Origin: Deferribacteres bacterium
GTDB taxonomy: Bacteria; Nitrospirota; Thermodesulfovibrionia; UBA6902
Reading direction: 5' to 3'
DNA: 6,225 nucleotides
Assembly: GCA_013152795.1 (NCBI GenBank)
Contig: JAADFS010000093.1
Coordinates: forward strand, 1 to 6,225
Within the stretch, counting starts at the first letter, position 1. Every line of letters begins with the position of its first letter. This document shows, in pieces, positions 1-6,134 of this stretch. A program made the translations under genes and the position numbers. The notes under the pieces were generated by a model, which saw only the letters and a list, made by a program, of their open reading frames with translations, was not told the origin of the DNA and ran no database searches.

Positions 1-2250
1 CACCTGTGTGAAGTTATCGAAGATGCTCCTGAGCTTGTCCGCGGGAATACCGATGCCCGTGTCCGAGATGGAGAAGTGAAGGAGTACGGTCCTGGCGTCG
101 CTGTCGGTGGTGGTCCCATTGTCGCCGTTTCCGGAAGCCTGTCGTTCGACATTCACGATTATCCTGCCTTTGTCGGTGAACTTAACGGCATTACCCACGA
201 GGTTGACGATTATCTGCCTGAGGCGCACATTGTCCCCCCTGAGGTCCGGGGGTACATCAGGGGCGATGCGGCAGATAAGATCGAGCCCTTTCCTGTCCGC
301 TTGGACTGACAGGGTTTTGATTATGCCGTCCAGTGTGGCGTGGAGGTTGAAATCATTTTCGTCAAGCTGCAGCTTGCCTGCCTCGATCTTGGAGAAATCC
401 AGTATGTCGTTTAAGAGGTTCAGGAGTGAATCCGCGGACTGCTTTGTGATTTCGATATATTCCCTCTGCTCGGGCATCAGGTCAGTATCAAGGACAAGCT
501 CGGTCATGCCGATGATTGCGTTCATGGGCGTGCGTATTTCGTGGCTCATGTTTGCAAGAAATTCACTCTTGGCGATGCTGGCGTCTTCAGCGGCTTTCTT
601 GGCCTTTTTCAGTTCTTCCTCCGCCTTCTTGCGTTCGGTGATATCCCTGACAACATGAATCAGCCCTATAAATTCATTGTTGACGTCAAACCGGGGAATG
701 GCCCTTATTTCAATAAACCTGTTCAGGTGTGGCTCAAATAGTTCAAATTCAACCGCCTTGCCTGTTTGTATGCACTTACAGCTCGGACAACCCTCGGGCG
801 GTTTGTCTGCTCCATGATAATACATGTAGCATTTCGGTTTGGTAATTTCGAGCAGAGGCAGAAAGAGCATTTCCTCAGCCGCCCTGTTGGCCCTGATGAT
901 GTTATGGTCCCTGTCGTGGATCGTGATGGAGTCCGTTATAATATTGAACGTCTCCTCCCAGTCATACTGGCTCTGCCGGAGCATCTCCTCTGCCTTTTTA
1001 CGCTCTGTTATGTTTCGCTCTGCGTTGACGACCTGGATGATATTTCCGTTTCTGTCTTTTACCGGCGAAACGGAGACTTCCACATCGATCTTCCTGCCGT
1101 CTTTGGTATAATGGACATGCTCGGCTGCCGAATGCTTCCCTGTCTTCATGGTTTCCACAAGGGGGCATCCGCTGTCCTGATCCGTGCACGGCTCATCCCT
1201 GTGGTGGAGTATACTGTAGCAGGGCTTTCCTATGACCTCTTCCTCGTTCAATCCGTATTCCCTGAGAAACGTGCTGTTGACATTGATGATCCTGAAGTCA
1301 TTGACATCAATGATGGATATGGCGTCGTGCATGGAGTTGAGCACGCTCTCCGAGAATTCCTTTGAGCGTCTGAGGTCATCTTCATTTTTTTTATGTTCGA
1401 GATTGTGCATTATCAGGGGCCGGAATATAAAAAAATACAGCGACGGAGAGACCAGCATGATCAGCAGGGATGCGTCCATGAGAGGCCGCGCTATCCCGGG
1501 CGTGCGCGGAAAGCCTGAGAGAAGAAGCATGGTGGCCAGTTCAGCGATAAATATCGAAACCGCTGTGACAAATATGACGTAAAGGGGCGATTTGAACATC
1601 TTTGTCCGTGTGCCTTGGAACTCCGGAATCTCTTTATCAGCCCTGAATAAAATCAGCAGTATAATGACCAGGAAACCGAACATCAGGCCCGAGGTTATCA
1701 GGGAGGAACGCAGTAATACGCTCTCAAGCATTTGTTTGTTATGTGTAATATCGTCATAGATCTCAAATGCCCCGGCAAAGGCGCCGTCGACCGTCAAAGG
1801 CACATAGGTTTCCACGACATCGGCCTTTACCGGCTGGTCTTCAAGGGATAAACCGTTGTTGCTGATAACCTTGGTGTATGTATTACCCTTTGCCACGATT
1901 TCACGGAAGTAGTCTTTTGTATTTAGTTCTCCTATATCCGCGGGATCGGTGGAAAACAGGATCTCGCCTGATTTTGAAAATACCTTGAGCTTCCGTATAT
2001 GGAATTTTTCCTGTATGTTTTTTGCGGTATCTGAAAAACCGGCCGGGATGGTGTCTCGTGTGAGTCCGTCCTTCTTCAGGGAGAGTTCGGACGAGAGGAA
2101 GTTTGCGATGCGCACCGCATTGTCCCGCGCATTCCTGTTTACAAGCTCGCGGAATGAAGGGAATATGAAACGCGTGTTTGCCAGCGGATATATTATCGCC
2201 GTCATGCATGAAACAATAAAAATGTATTTAAGGGCCTTGTTGTAAAACAT
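1..2250 (-). CDS. Membrane-bound PAS-PAS sensor histidine kinase (partial, 3' end outside window)
   Basis: The frame from the ATG at 2250 stays open for exactly 750 codons to the window edge. TM1 (about 7-24) is followed by an extracytoplasmic domain (about 25-180) of PAS/Cache-like character, including FSTDPADIGELNTKDYF (99-115) and VVETYVPL (145-152). Three more hydrophobic helices lie at about 183-202, 222-246 and 257-276. PAS1 (about 294-417) and PAS2 (about 429-540) both end in the PAC signature, NITERKKAEE and DITERKKAEE. Each has a C-Y-x3-H start plus downstream cysteines: C344, H349, C355, C362 in PAS1; C474, H479, C488, C491, C493 in PAS2. A coiled coil leads to HisKA with H570 (SHEIRTPMN), then N-box N687 (NLVGNAVKF) and G1 box D730 (DTGIGIP). 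The window ends at FTQV, before the G2 box. By likeness to the kinase at 2810-4102, a C-terminal receiver is likely but unseen. The ligand is unknown. Confidence 0.93.
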   Translation of the reverse strand, partial: MFYNKALKYIFIVSCMTAIIYPLANTRFIFPSFRELVNRNARDNAVRIANFLSSELSLKKDGLTRDTIPAGFSDTAKNIQEKFHIRKLKVFSKSGEILFSTDPADIGELNTKDYFREIVAKGNTYTKVISNNGLSLEDQPVKADVVETYVPLTVDGAFAGAFEIYDDITHNKQMLESVLLRSSLITSGLMFGFLVIILLILFRADKEIPEFQGTRTKMFKSPLYVIFVTAVSIFIAELATMLLLSGFPRTPGIARPLMDASLLIMLVSPSLYFFIFRPLIMHNLEHKKNEDDLRRSKEFSESVLNSMHDAISIIDVNDFRIINVNSTFLREYGLNEEEVIGKPCYSILHHRDEPCTDQDSGCPLVETMKTGKHSAAEHVHYTKDGRKIDVEVSVSPVKDRNGNIIQVVNAERNITERKKAEEMLRQSQYDWEETFNIITDSITIHDRDHNIIRANRAAEEMLFLPLLEITKPKCYMYYHGADKPPEGCPSCKCIQTGKAVEFELFEPHLNRFIEIRAIPRFDVNNEFIGLIHVVRDITERKKAEEELKKAKKAAEDASIAKSEFLANMSHEIRTPMNAIIGMTELVLDTDLMPEQREYIEITKQSADSLLNLLNDILDFSKIEAGKLQLDENDFNLHATLDGIIKTLSVQADRKGLDLICRIAPDVPPDLRGDNVRLRQIIVNLVGNAVKFTDKGRIIVNVERQASGNGDNGTTTDSDARTVLLHFSISDTGIGIPADKLRSIFDNFTQV

Positions 2251-2259
2251 AATAGTTCA

Positions 2260-2265
2260 CTTCCT
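2260..2265 (-). promoter_or_regulatory. Ribosome binding site of the PAS kinase
   Basis: AGGAAG lies 9 nt before the ATG at 2250-2248. This supports that start over the next in-frame ATG at codon 16, which would cut the first membrane helix in half. Confidence 0.6.
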
Positions 2266-2293
2266 GTCGGGTTGTATTATCTTCCCCCCGGAA

Positions 2294-2322
2294 ATTTCAA
2301 CTGATTTCATATCTCCTGTCAA
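2294..2322 (-). promoter_or_regulatory. Candidate sigma70-type promoter upstream of the PAS kinase
   Basis: On the minus strand a perfect TTGACA (2322-2317) is followed after 17 nt by TGAAAT (2299-2294), which matches four of six bases of TATAAT. Transcription would begin near 2287, giving a leader of roughly 37 nt before the ATG at 2250. It would let the last kinase be expressed separately from the upstream che genes. The -10 is weak and the call rests on sequence alone. Confidence 0.32.
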
Positions 2323-2328
2323 TGTTGT

Positions 2329-2727
2329 TTACTCTATCAGTCCGAGCTTGCGCATCTCTTCAAGAAGCGTCTGTTTCCTGATGGGCTTGACTATGTAAGA
2401 CGCAGCGCCTCCGTTATTGAAGGCCCTGAAAACGTTCTTCGGATCATCAAGCACCGTGGTCATGATTACCTTTACTTCATCAGCAGCCTTGATATTCATC
2501 TCTCTTTCTATATCGCGTATCTCCCTTAGAGCCTGCTGCCCGTCAACCTTGGGCATCATGATATCCATGCAGATAAGGTCATACGGTTCGTTTTTCAGCC
2601 ATGACAGTTTGTATGCCTCGATCGCCTCTTCTCCGTCAACGGCGATGTCGCACTCGCCGTAAGGTGAGAGAAATTTCTGCAGCAGCTTGCGGCTGGTGAA
2701 ATCATCCTCAACTATTAAAACTCTCAT
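2329..2727 (-). CDS. Single-domain (CheY-like) response regulator
   Basis: This is a stand-alone receiver of 132 residues with no DNA-binding or enzymatic output domain. It would act by phosphorylation-dependent protein contact or as a phosphate sink or relay. Visible hallmarks are the acidic triplet E7/D8/D9, phospho-acceptor D55 in CMDIMMPKVDG, the switch position T90 (after VKVIM) and K114 in YIVKP. The start is secure: GGGAGG (2739-2734) lies 6 nt before the ATG. It sits between the two hybrid-type kinases on the same strand, so one or both are likely phosphodonors. The receiver differs clearly from that of the hybrid kinase, for example in its longer insert around 72-84 (DIEREMNIKAADE). 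It could be the motility CheY, but no flagellar or CheA context is visible here to support that symbol. Confidence 0.93.
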   Translation of the reverse strand: MRVLIVEDDFTSRKLLQKFLSPYGECDIAVDGEEAIEAYKLSWLKNEPYDLICMDIMMPKVDGQQALREIRDIEREMNIKAADEVKVIMTTVLDDPKNVFRAFNNGGAASYIVKPIRKQTLLEEMRKLGLIE

Positions 2728-2750
2728 TTTTCGCCTCCCTCTTTTTGATT

Positions 2751-2784
2751 TTAAGGGTAAGCAGTAACAGGTAATACCCGTTAA
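2751..2784. repeat. Imperfect inverted repeat in the gap between hybrid kinase and response regulator
   Basis: TTAAGGGTA (2751-2759) pairs with TACCC (2775-2779) and TTAA (2781-2784), with G2780 bulged, across a 15-nt loop. The loop contains GCAGTA (2761-2766), which is also complementary to TACTGC in the neighbouring heptamers (2790-2795), so an alternative fold with the array is possible. No T-tract follows on either strand, so a terminator is unlikely. Confidence 0.55.
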
Positions 2785-2787
2785 GTC

Positions 2788-2822
2788 CCTACTGCCTACT
2801 ACCTACTACCTACTGCCTACTA
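2788..2822. repeat. Tandem heptamer repeat, five copies of CCTACTR
   Basis: Five contiguous 7-mers run CCTACTG, CCTACTA, CCTACTA, CCTACTG, CCTACTA, with no spacer and variation only at the last base. On the coding strand this reads as alternating TAGTAGG and CAGTAGG. The array overlaps the final codons and TAG stop (2812-2810) of the hybrid kinase and runs into the gap before the response regulator gene. It resembles in kind, not in sequence, the short tandemly repeated heptanucleotides described in cyanobacteria. Confidence 0.9.
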
Positions 2823-4102
2823 TAAGTCTCACTTGGAACAAGCCGTTCAATCATCCTGAAAAGCTCCTGTTTCCTGAACGGTTTTGAGATATAGTCGTTC
2901 ATGCCGGCCCTGAGGCACCGCTCCCTGTCCTCTTTGAAGGCATGCGCGGTCAGCGCGATGATCGGTATCTCAGGGTCAAAGTCACCGTTTTTCGAGTTTC
3001 TGATCCTCCTGGCTGCCTCTATGCCGTCCATTACCGGCATCTGCACATCCATGAGCACCAGATCGAAAGGTTCTTTTTTCAATGCCTCGATCGCTTCCAT
3101 GCCGTTGTTCGCGACTTTCACGGAATGTCCCTCCTTTTCGAGGATGCGGACAGCCAGTTTCTGGTTTATAATGTTGTCCTCGGCAAGAAGGATATGGAAT
3201 TTTTTACCGTGACGGCCGCTTTCACGGCCTTCATCCCGTGAAACGGTGTCATGTTTTTCCGTGTTGCGGGCGAGACCGAATCTTGCGGTAAAGTGAAATG
3301 CGCTTCCCTTGCCTGGTTCGCTTTCAGCGCGGATTTCACCGCCCATCATGTGCACGAGTTTCCTCGATATGCTCAGCCCCAGTCCTGTACCTCCGTATTT
3401 CCCGGTGCTGGAACCTCCCACCTGCGTGAAACTTTCAAAGATGCTCTTGAGCTTGTCTGCGGGGATGCCGGTGCCCGTGTCTGTTATGGAGAAATGCAGG
3501 AGTATCGTCTGTCCGTCTTCGTGCATCTCAGTGTCTTTGTCGCCGTTTCCGGAAGTTGCGCGCTCAACATTTACGACGACCTTCCCTTTTTCCGTGAACT
3601 TGATGGCATTGCCGACAAGGTTGACTATTATCTGCCGGAGCCTTACATTGTCTCCCTTGAGTTCAGCAGGGACATCGGGGTTGATCCGGCACAGCAGCTC
3701 GAGACCTTTCTTGTTTGCCTGTACCCTGAGTGTCCTGATTATACTGTTCAGCGTGGTATGGAGATTGAAATCCGTGTTTTCAAGCTCCATCTTGCCGGCC
3801 TCGATTTTTGAGAAATCCAGAATATCGTTCAGCAGGCTCAGCAGGGAGTCGGCGGACTGCTTTGTGATTTCGATACATTCCCTCTGTTCAGGCGTCAGGT
3901 CGGTGTCAAGAACGAGTTCGGTCATCCCGATAATTGCATTCATGGGCGTGCGTATCTCATGGCTCATGCTGGCTAAAAAATCGCTCTTGGCGCGGTTTGC
4001 AGCCTCGGCGGCTTCCTTGGCCTCTCTCAATTGTTTTATCGTCTCAAGCAGGGAAGAGTCATCTGTCATTTTATCTGAAAATCCTCCATGGGCCGCCATC
4101 AC
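2810..4102 (-). CDS. Sensor-less hybrid histidine kinase (HisKA-HATPase-receiver)
   Basis: This is a cytoplasmic two-component kinase expected to autophosphorylate on histidine and pass phosphate to its own C-terminal receiver. It has 430 residues from the GTG at 4102, or 429 from the likelier ATG at 4099. After a short N-terminus and a predicted coiled coil (about 18-40), the dimerisation domain carries phospho-acceptor H48 in SHEIRTPMN. The ATPase domain follows, with N-box N165 (NLVGNAIKF), G1 box D208 (DTGTGIP), FTQVGGS (225-231) and G2 box GGTGLGL (237-243). The receiver (about 300-423) has E308/D309, phospho-acceptor D352 in LMDVQMPVMDG, T385 and K407. There is no membrane segment, PAS, GAF or HPt domain, so input must come through a partner or the coiled coil, and a separate HPt or regulator must take the output. 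The core is about 77% identical to the kinase at 1-2250. The last residues and the TAG stop lie inside a heptamer repeat. Confidence 0.94.
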   Translation of the reverse strand: MMAAHGGFSDKMTDDSSLLETIKQLREAKEAAEAANRAKSDFLASMSHEIRTPMNAIIGMTELVLDTDLTPEQRECIEITKQSADSLLSLLNDILDFSKIEAGKMELENTDFNLHTTLNSIIRTLRVQANKKGLELLCRINPDVPAELKGDNVRLRQIIVNLVGNAIKFTEKGKVVVNVERATSGNGDKDTEMHEDGQTILLHFSITDTGTGIPADKLKSIFESFTQVGGSSTGKYGGTGLGLSISRKLVHMMGGEIRAESEPGKGSAFHFTARFGLARNTEKHDTVSRDEGRESGRHGKKFHILLAEDNIINQKLAVRILEKEGHSVKVANNGMEAIEALKKEPFDLVLMDVQMPVMDGIEAARRIRNSKNGDFDPEIPIIALTAHAFKEDRERCLRAGMNDYISKPFRKQELFRMIERLVPSETYSRQ

Positions 4103-4107
4103 TCTCC
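4103..4107 (-). promoter_or_regulatory. Ribosome binding site of the sensor-less hybrid kinase
   Basis: GGAGA lies directly against a GTG (4102-4100) that is followed at once by ATG (4099-4097). The GTG is too close to the site for efficient initiation. The ATG at 4099, 4 nt from GGAG, is the more likely start. A later in-frame ATG (codon 12, 4069) has no ribosome site. Confidence 0.55.
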
Positions 4108-4113
4108 GGCGGT

Positions 4114-5184
4114 TTACTGCTCACACACATTGATAACCTCCTGGGCGATCCTGTCCAGCGGCAGGACTTTATCCACGCAGCCTCTCTTTATGGCCTCGTT
4201 CGGCATTCCGAAGACGACAGATGTGGCCTCATCCTGTGCGATATTGTATGCCCCGGCTTCCTTCATTTCAGACATTCCCCTTGCCCCGTCATCCCCCATG
4301 CCTGTCATGATAACACCCACCGCATTCTTGCCGGCATATCGCGCTGCGGAACGGAACAGGACATCCACTGAAGGGCGGTGCCGGCTGACCAGGGGGCCGT
4401 CTTTTACCTCCACATAATACCTCGCGCCGCTCCTCCTGAGCAGGGTATGGCGGTTTCCGGGGGCAATCAGGGCATGGCCCCTGATGACGCTGTCATTGTC
4501 GGATGCCTCCCTGACCGACACCTGGCAGATGCTGTCGAGCCTTTTGGCAAAGGCGGTTGTAAAGTTCTCAGGCATGTGCTGGACAATCACTATACCGGGG
4601 ACATCCGCGGGAAGCGCCTTAAGAAATGAGGCAAGGGCCTCGGTCCCACCGGTTGAGGCCCCCACAACCACGATCTTCTCGGTCGTTCTTATCATTGCCT
4701 TTGTCTTCGGCTTTGCAATGACGGCGTCGGCGGTGAGCTTGGGTGTTACTTTGATCGTCTTCTCGGCAAGGCGTTTTATCTTTGCCACTGAGGCCGCCTT
4801 GACCGCATCACAGATGACTATCCCGGATTCTTCAAGGAATTTTTTGGCGCCGAGCCTGGGCTTTTCGATAATCTCGACCGCGCCGTATTCGAGCGCCTTC
4901 AAGGCGGTCTCGGAGCCCTTGCCGGTGAGACTCGAACAAATGACCACCGGTATGGGATGCTGGGTCATGATCTTCTGCAGGAAGGTGATGCCGTCCATTC
5001 GCGGCATTTCAACGTCGAGGGTGATTACATCAGGCCTTTCATTGCGCATCTTCTCCGCTGCGATGAACGGGTCGGGGGCAGTGGCCATAACCTCTATCCT
5101 CGGGTCTGATGACAGGACTTTCTCCAGTGTCTGCCTCACCACTGCGGAATCGTCTATTATGAGCACTTTTATCTTCTTTTTCAT
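4114..5184 (-). CDS. cheB: Chemotaxis response regulator protein-glutamate methylesterase/deamidase CheB
   Basis: CheB removes methyl groups from chemoreceptor glutamates and deamidates receptor glutamines; phosphorylation of its receiver domain activates it, classically by CheA. The product has 356 residues, a normal length. The receiver domain (about 5-125) has the acidic pair D11/D12, phospho-acceptor D57 in LDVEMPRMDG, S84/S85 and K108 in EKP. A basic, Ala/Thr-rich linker (about 126-168) leads to the esterase domain. There S177 lies in GASTGG, H203 in QHMP and D299 in GMGDDGA. The Ser-His and His-Asp intervals (26 and 96) match the E. coli catalytic triad S164/H190/D286. The start ATG abuts the cheR stop and has a good ribosome site. 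A hybrid kinase gene begins 11-14 bp after its TAA, so it very likely belongs to the same transcript. All catalytic and phosphorylation residues are intact. Confidence 0.97.
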   Translation of the reverse strand: MKKKIKVLIIDDSAVVRQTLEKVLSSDPRIEVMATAPDPFIAAEKMRNERPDVITLDVEMPRMDGITFLQKIMTQHPIPVVICSSLTGKGSETALKALEYGAVEIIEKPRLGAKKFLEESGIVICDAVKAASVAKIKRLAEKTIKVTPKLTADAVIAKPKTKAMIRTTEKIVVVGASTGGTEALASFLKALPADVPGIVIVQHMPENFTTAFAKRLDSICQVSVREASDNDSVIRGHALIAPGNRHTLLRRSGARYYVEVKDGPLVSRHRPSVDVLFRSAARYAGKNAVGVIMTGMGDDGARGMSEMKEAGAYNIAQDEATSVVFGMPNEAIKRGCVDKVLPLDRIAQEVINVCEQ

Positions 5185-6066
5185 TTAATGTTCCTTTCTG
5201 TAAACAGTAGGCTCGATCTGCACCAGCGGTAAATCAAGGCCGCTTAATGTCTCGGAGTGTCCTATAAACAGATATCCGCCGGTGCACAGCCGCCGGCAGA
5301 ACTTGTTCAGCAGCATTTCCTGCGTGTGTCTTTCGAAATAGATGATAACGTTCCGGCAGAAGATGATATCCATGTATTCTCGCATCTTGAAGTCTTCCAG
5401 AAAGTTCAGCCTTCTGAATTTCACGAGGGCCCTCAGTTCGGGGACGATCCGGACAAGCCCCCTGTTTTTGTTTTTGCCCCGCAGGAGGTATTTTTTTTTC
5501 ATCTCCAGGGGAACCGGCGTCACTCTTTCCTCTTCATAGATTCCCCTCTTTGCCTTTTCCAGCGCTCTTGTTGATATGTCCGTGGCAAGGATCAGGTATC
5601 TGAAATTCAGCCCCGGTGATTTTTTTGCAAACTCGCTCAGGACCATCGCCAGCGTGTACGGCTCCTCGCCCGTGGAGCAGCCTGCACTCCAGACCATCAG
5701 GTTTCTGTTGATCCCGGCGCCGGATTTTGTCATCAGCTCCGGCAATGCCTTGCGCACCAGATATTCAAAGTGCCTCGGTTCCCGGTAAAAGTCGGTCTTG
5801 TTTGTGGTTACCACGTCTATCATGTGAACGACTTCATTCTCGAGTCCCGCGGGACTGAACAGGTAGTCACAGTATGCGGAGAAGGAAGACAGCCCGAGAT
5901 GGCGCAGTCTCTTCTGAAGGCGCGACTCAAGCAGTATCTTCTTGGAGTCGGGCATCCTGATGCCGCATTCGTTCTGTATGAACTCGCTCAGGCGGCGAAA
6001 GTCCTTGTCGGACAGACGCACCCTGAACATGTTCGTAAACCTGCTGTCATTCATTGTCGCATTCAT
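5185..6066 (-). CDS. cheR: Chemotaxis protein methyltransferase CheR
   Basis: CheR uses S-adenosylmethionine to methylate glutamates in the cytoplasmic helices of chemoreceptors, opposing CheB in adaptation. The 293-residue product is full length for the family. The N-terminal helical domain starts at LSDKDFRRL (18-26). TTNKTDFYRE (87-96) and HF (99-100) form the conserved entry to the catalytic domain. WSAGCSTGEEPYTLAM (126-141) is the SAM-binding loop, ATDIS (161-165) the second SAM contact, and FCRNVIIYF (236-244) and GHSETL (269-274) the remaining hallmarks. The beta-subdomain segment RGKNKNRGLVRI (196-207) has, from memory, the spacing of the pentapeptide-binding CheR of enterobacteria, consistent with the DFEKY tail upstream. 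The start is uncertain: no clear ribosome site precedes the ATG at 6066, in-frame ATGs follow at codons 5 and 13, and codon 13 has an AGG 9 nt upstream. A run of nine A (5499-5491) encodes Lys190-192. Confidence 0.96.
   Translation of the reverse strand: MNATMNDSRFTNMFRVRLSDKDFRRLSEFIQNECGIRMPDSKKILLESRLQKRLRHLGLSSFSAYCDYLFSPAGLENEVVHMIDVVTTNKTDFYREPRHFEYLVRKALPELMTKSGAGINRNLMVWSAGCSTGEEPYTLAMVLSEFAKKSPGLNFRYLILATDISTRALEKAKRGIYEEERVTPVPLEMKKKYLLRGKNKNRGLVRIVPELRALVKFRRLNFLEDFKMREYMDIIFCRNVIIYFERHTQEMLLNKFCRRLCTGGYLFIGHSETLSGLDLPLVQIEPTVYRKEH
5191..5196 (-). promoter_or_regulatory. cheB ribosome binding site inside the cheR 3' end
   Basis: AAGGAA lies 6 nt before the cheB ATG (5184-5182), within the last codons of cheR. 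The cheR stop TAA and the cheB ATG are directly adjacent (TAAATG), an arrangement that favours translational coupling of the two opposing adaptation enzymes. Confidence 0.75.
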
Positions 6067-6079
6067 AACTTAACAGTGG

Positions 6080-6126
6080 TTCGTGCCCGTAATCCGTTTT
6101 TTGCGGACGCGGATTACGGACACGAA
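6080..6126. repeat. 17-bp-stem imperfect palindrome between the MCP tail and cheR
   Basis: Left arm 6080-6096 and right arm 6110-6126 are reverse complements except for one mismatch (C6086 opposite A6120), separated by a 13-nt spacer containing six T. The core arm is CCGTAATCCG / CGGATTACGG. In the mRNA this would form a stable hairpin between the MCP stop and the cheR start, ending 13 nt before the cheR ATG. No U-tract follows the stem on either strand, so it does not look like an intrinsic terminator. A REP-like element, an mRNA stability or processing hairpin, or a protein-binding palindrome are the alternatives. Confidence 0.85.
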
Positions 6127-6134
6127 TGACGAAA

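Noticed and set aside
1385..1392. Run of eight A on the coding strand of the PAS kinase as a frameshift site
   Set aside because: The frame continues normally through it into PAS1, and runs of this length are common. Nothing else points to slippage.
107..1582. Several plus-strand open frames across the PAS kinase region
   Set aside because: They overlap a minus-strand frame that is open for 750 codons and encodes clear membrane, PAS and kinase motifs. One of them simply mirrors the antisense frame seen over the related kinase.
1901..2209. Minus-strand open frame of 102 codons
   Set aside because: It is an alternative frame inside the extracytoplasmic domain of the PAS kinase, His/Arg-rich and without a ribosome site or family resemblance.
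2329..2727. Assignment of the lone receiver as motility CheY
   Set aside because: The receiver residues fit, but stand-alone receivers serve many pathways and no cheA, cheW, cheZ or flagellar gene is visible, so no symbol is given.
2788..2822. Heptamer array as a CRISPR array
   Set aside because: Units are 7 bp and contiguous with no spacers, so this is a simple tandem repeat.
3309..4133. Long plus-strand open frame (274 codons)
   Set aside because: It lies antisense to the hybrid kinase, which has every expected motif. The translation is Ser/Leu-rich without a recognisable domain, as expected of a shadow frame.
4484..5188. Plus-strand open frame of 234 codons
   Set aside because: It is antisense to cheB, whose receiver and catalytic triad are intact. 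No ribosome site or family resemblance is seen.
6080..6126. Palindrome as a rho-independent terminator after the MCP gene
   Set aside because: The stem is strong, but neither strand has a T-tract directly after it. The only T run is in the loop, and another lies 14 nt beyond the right arm.
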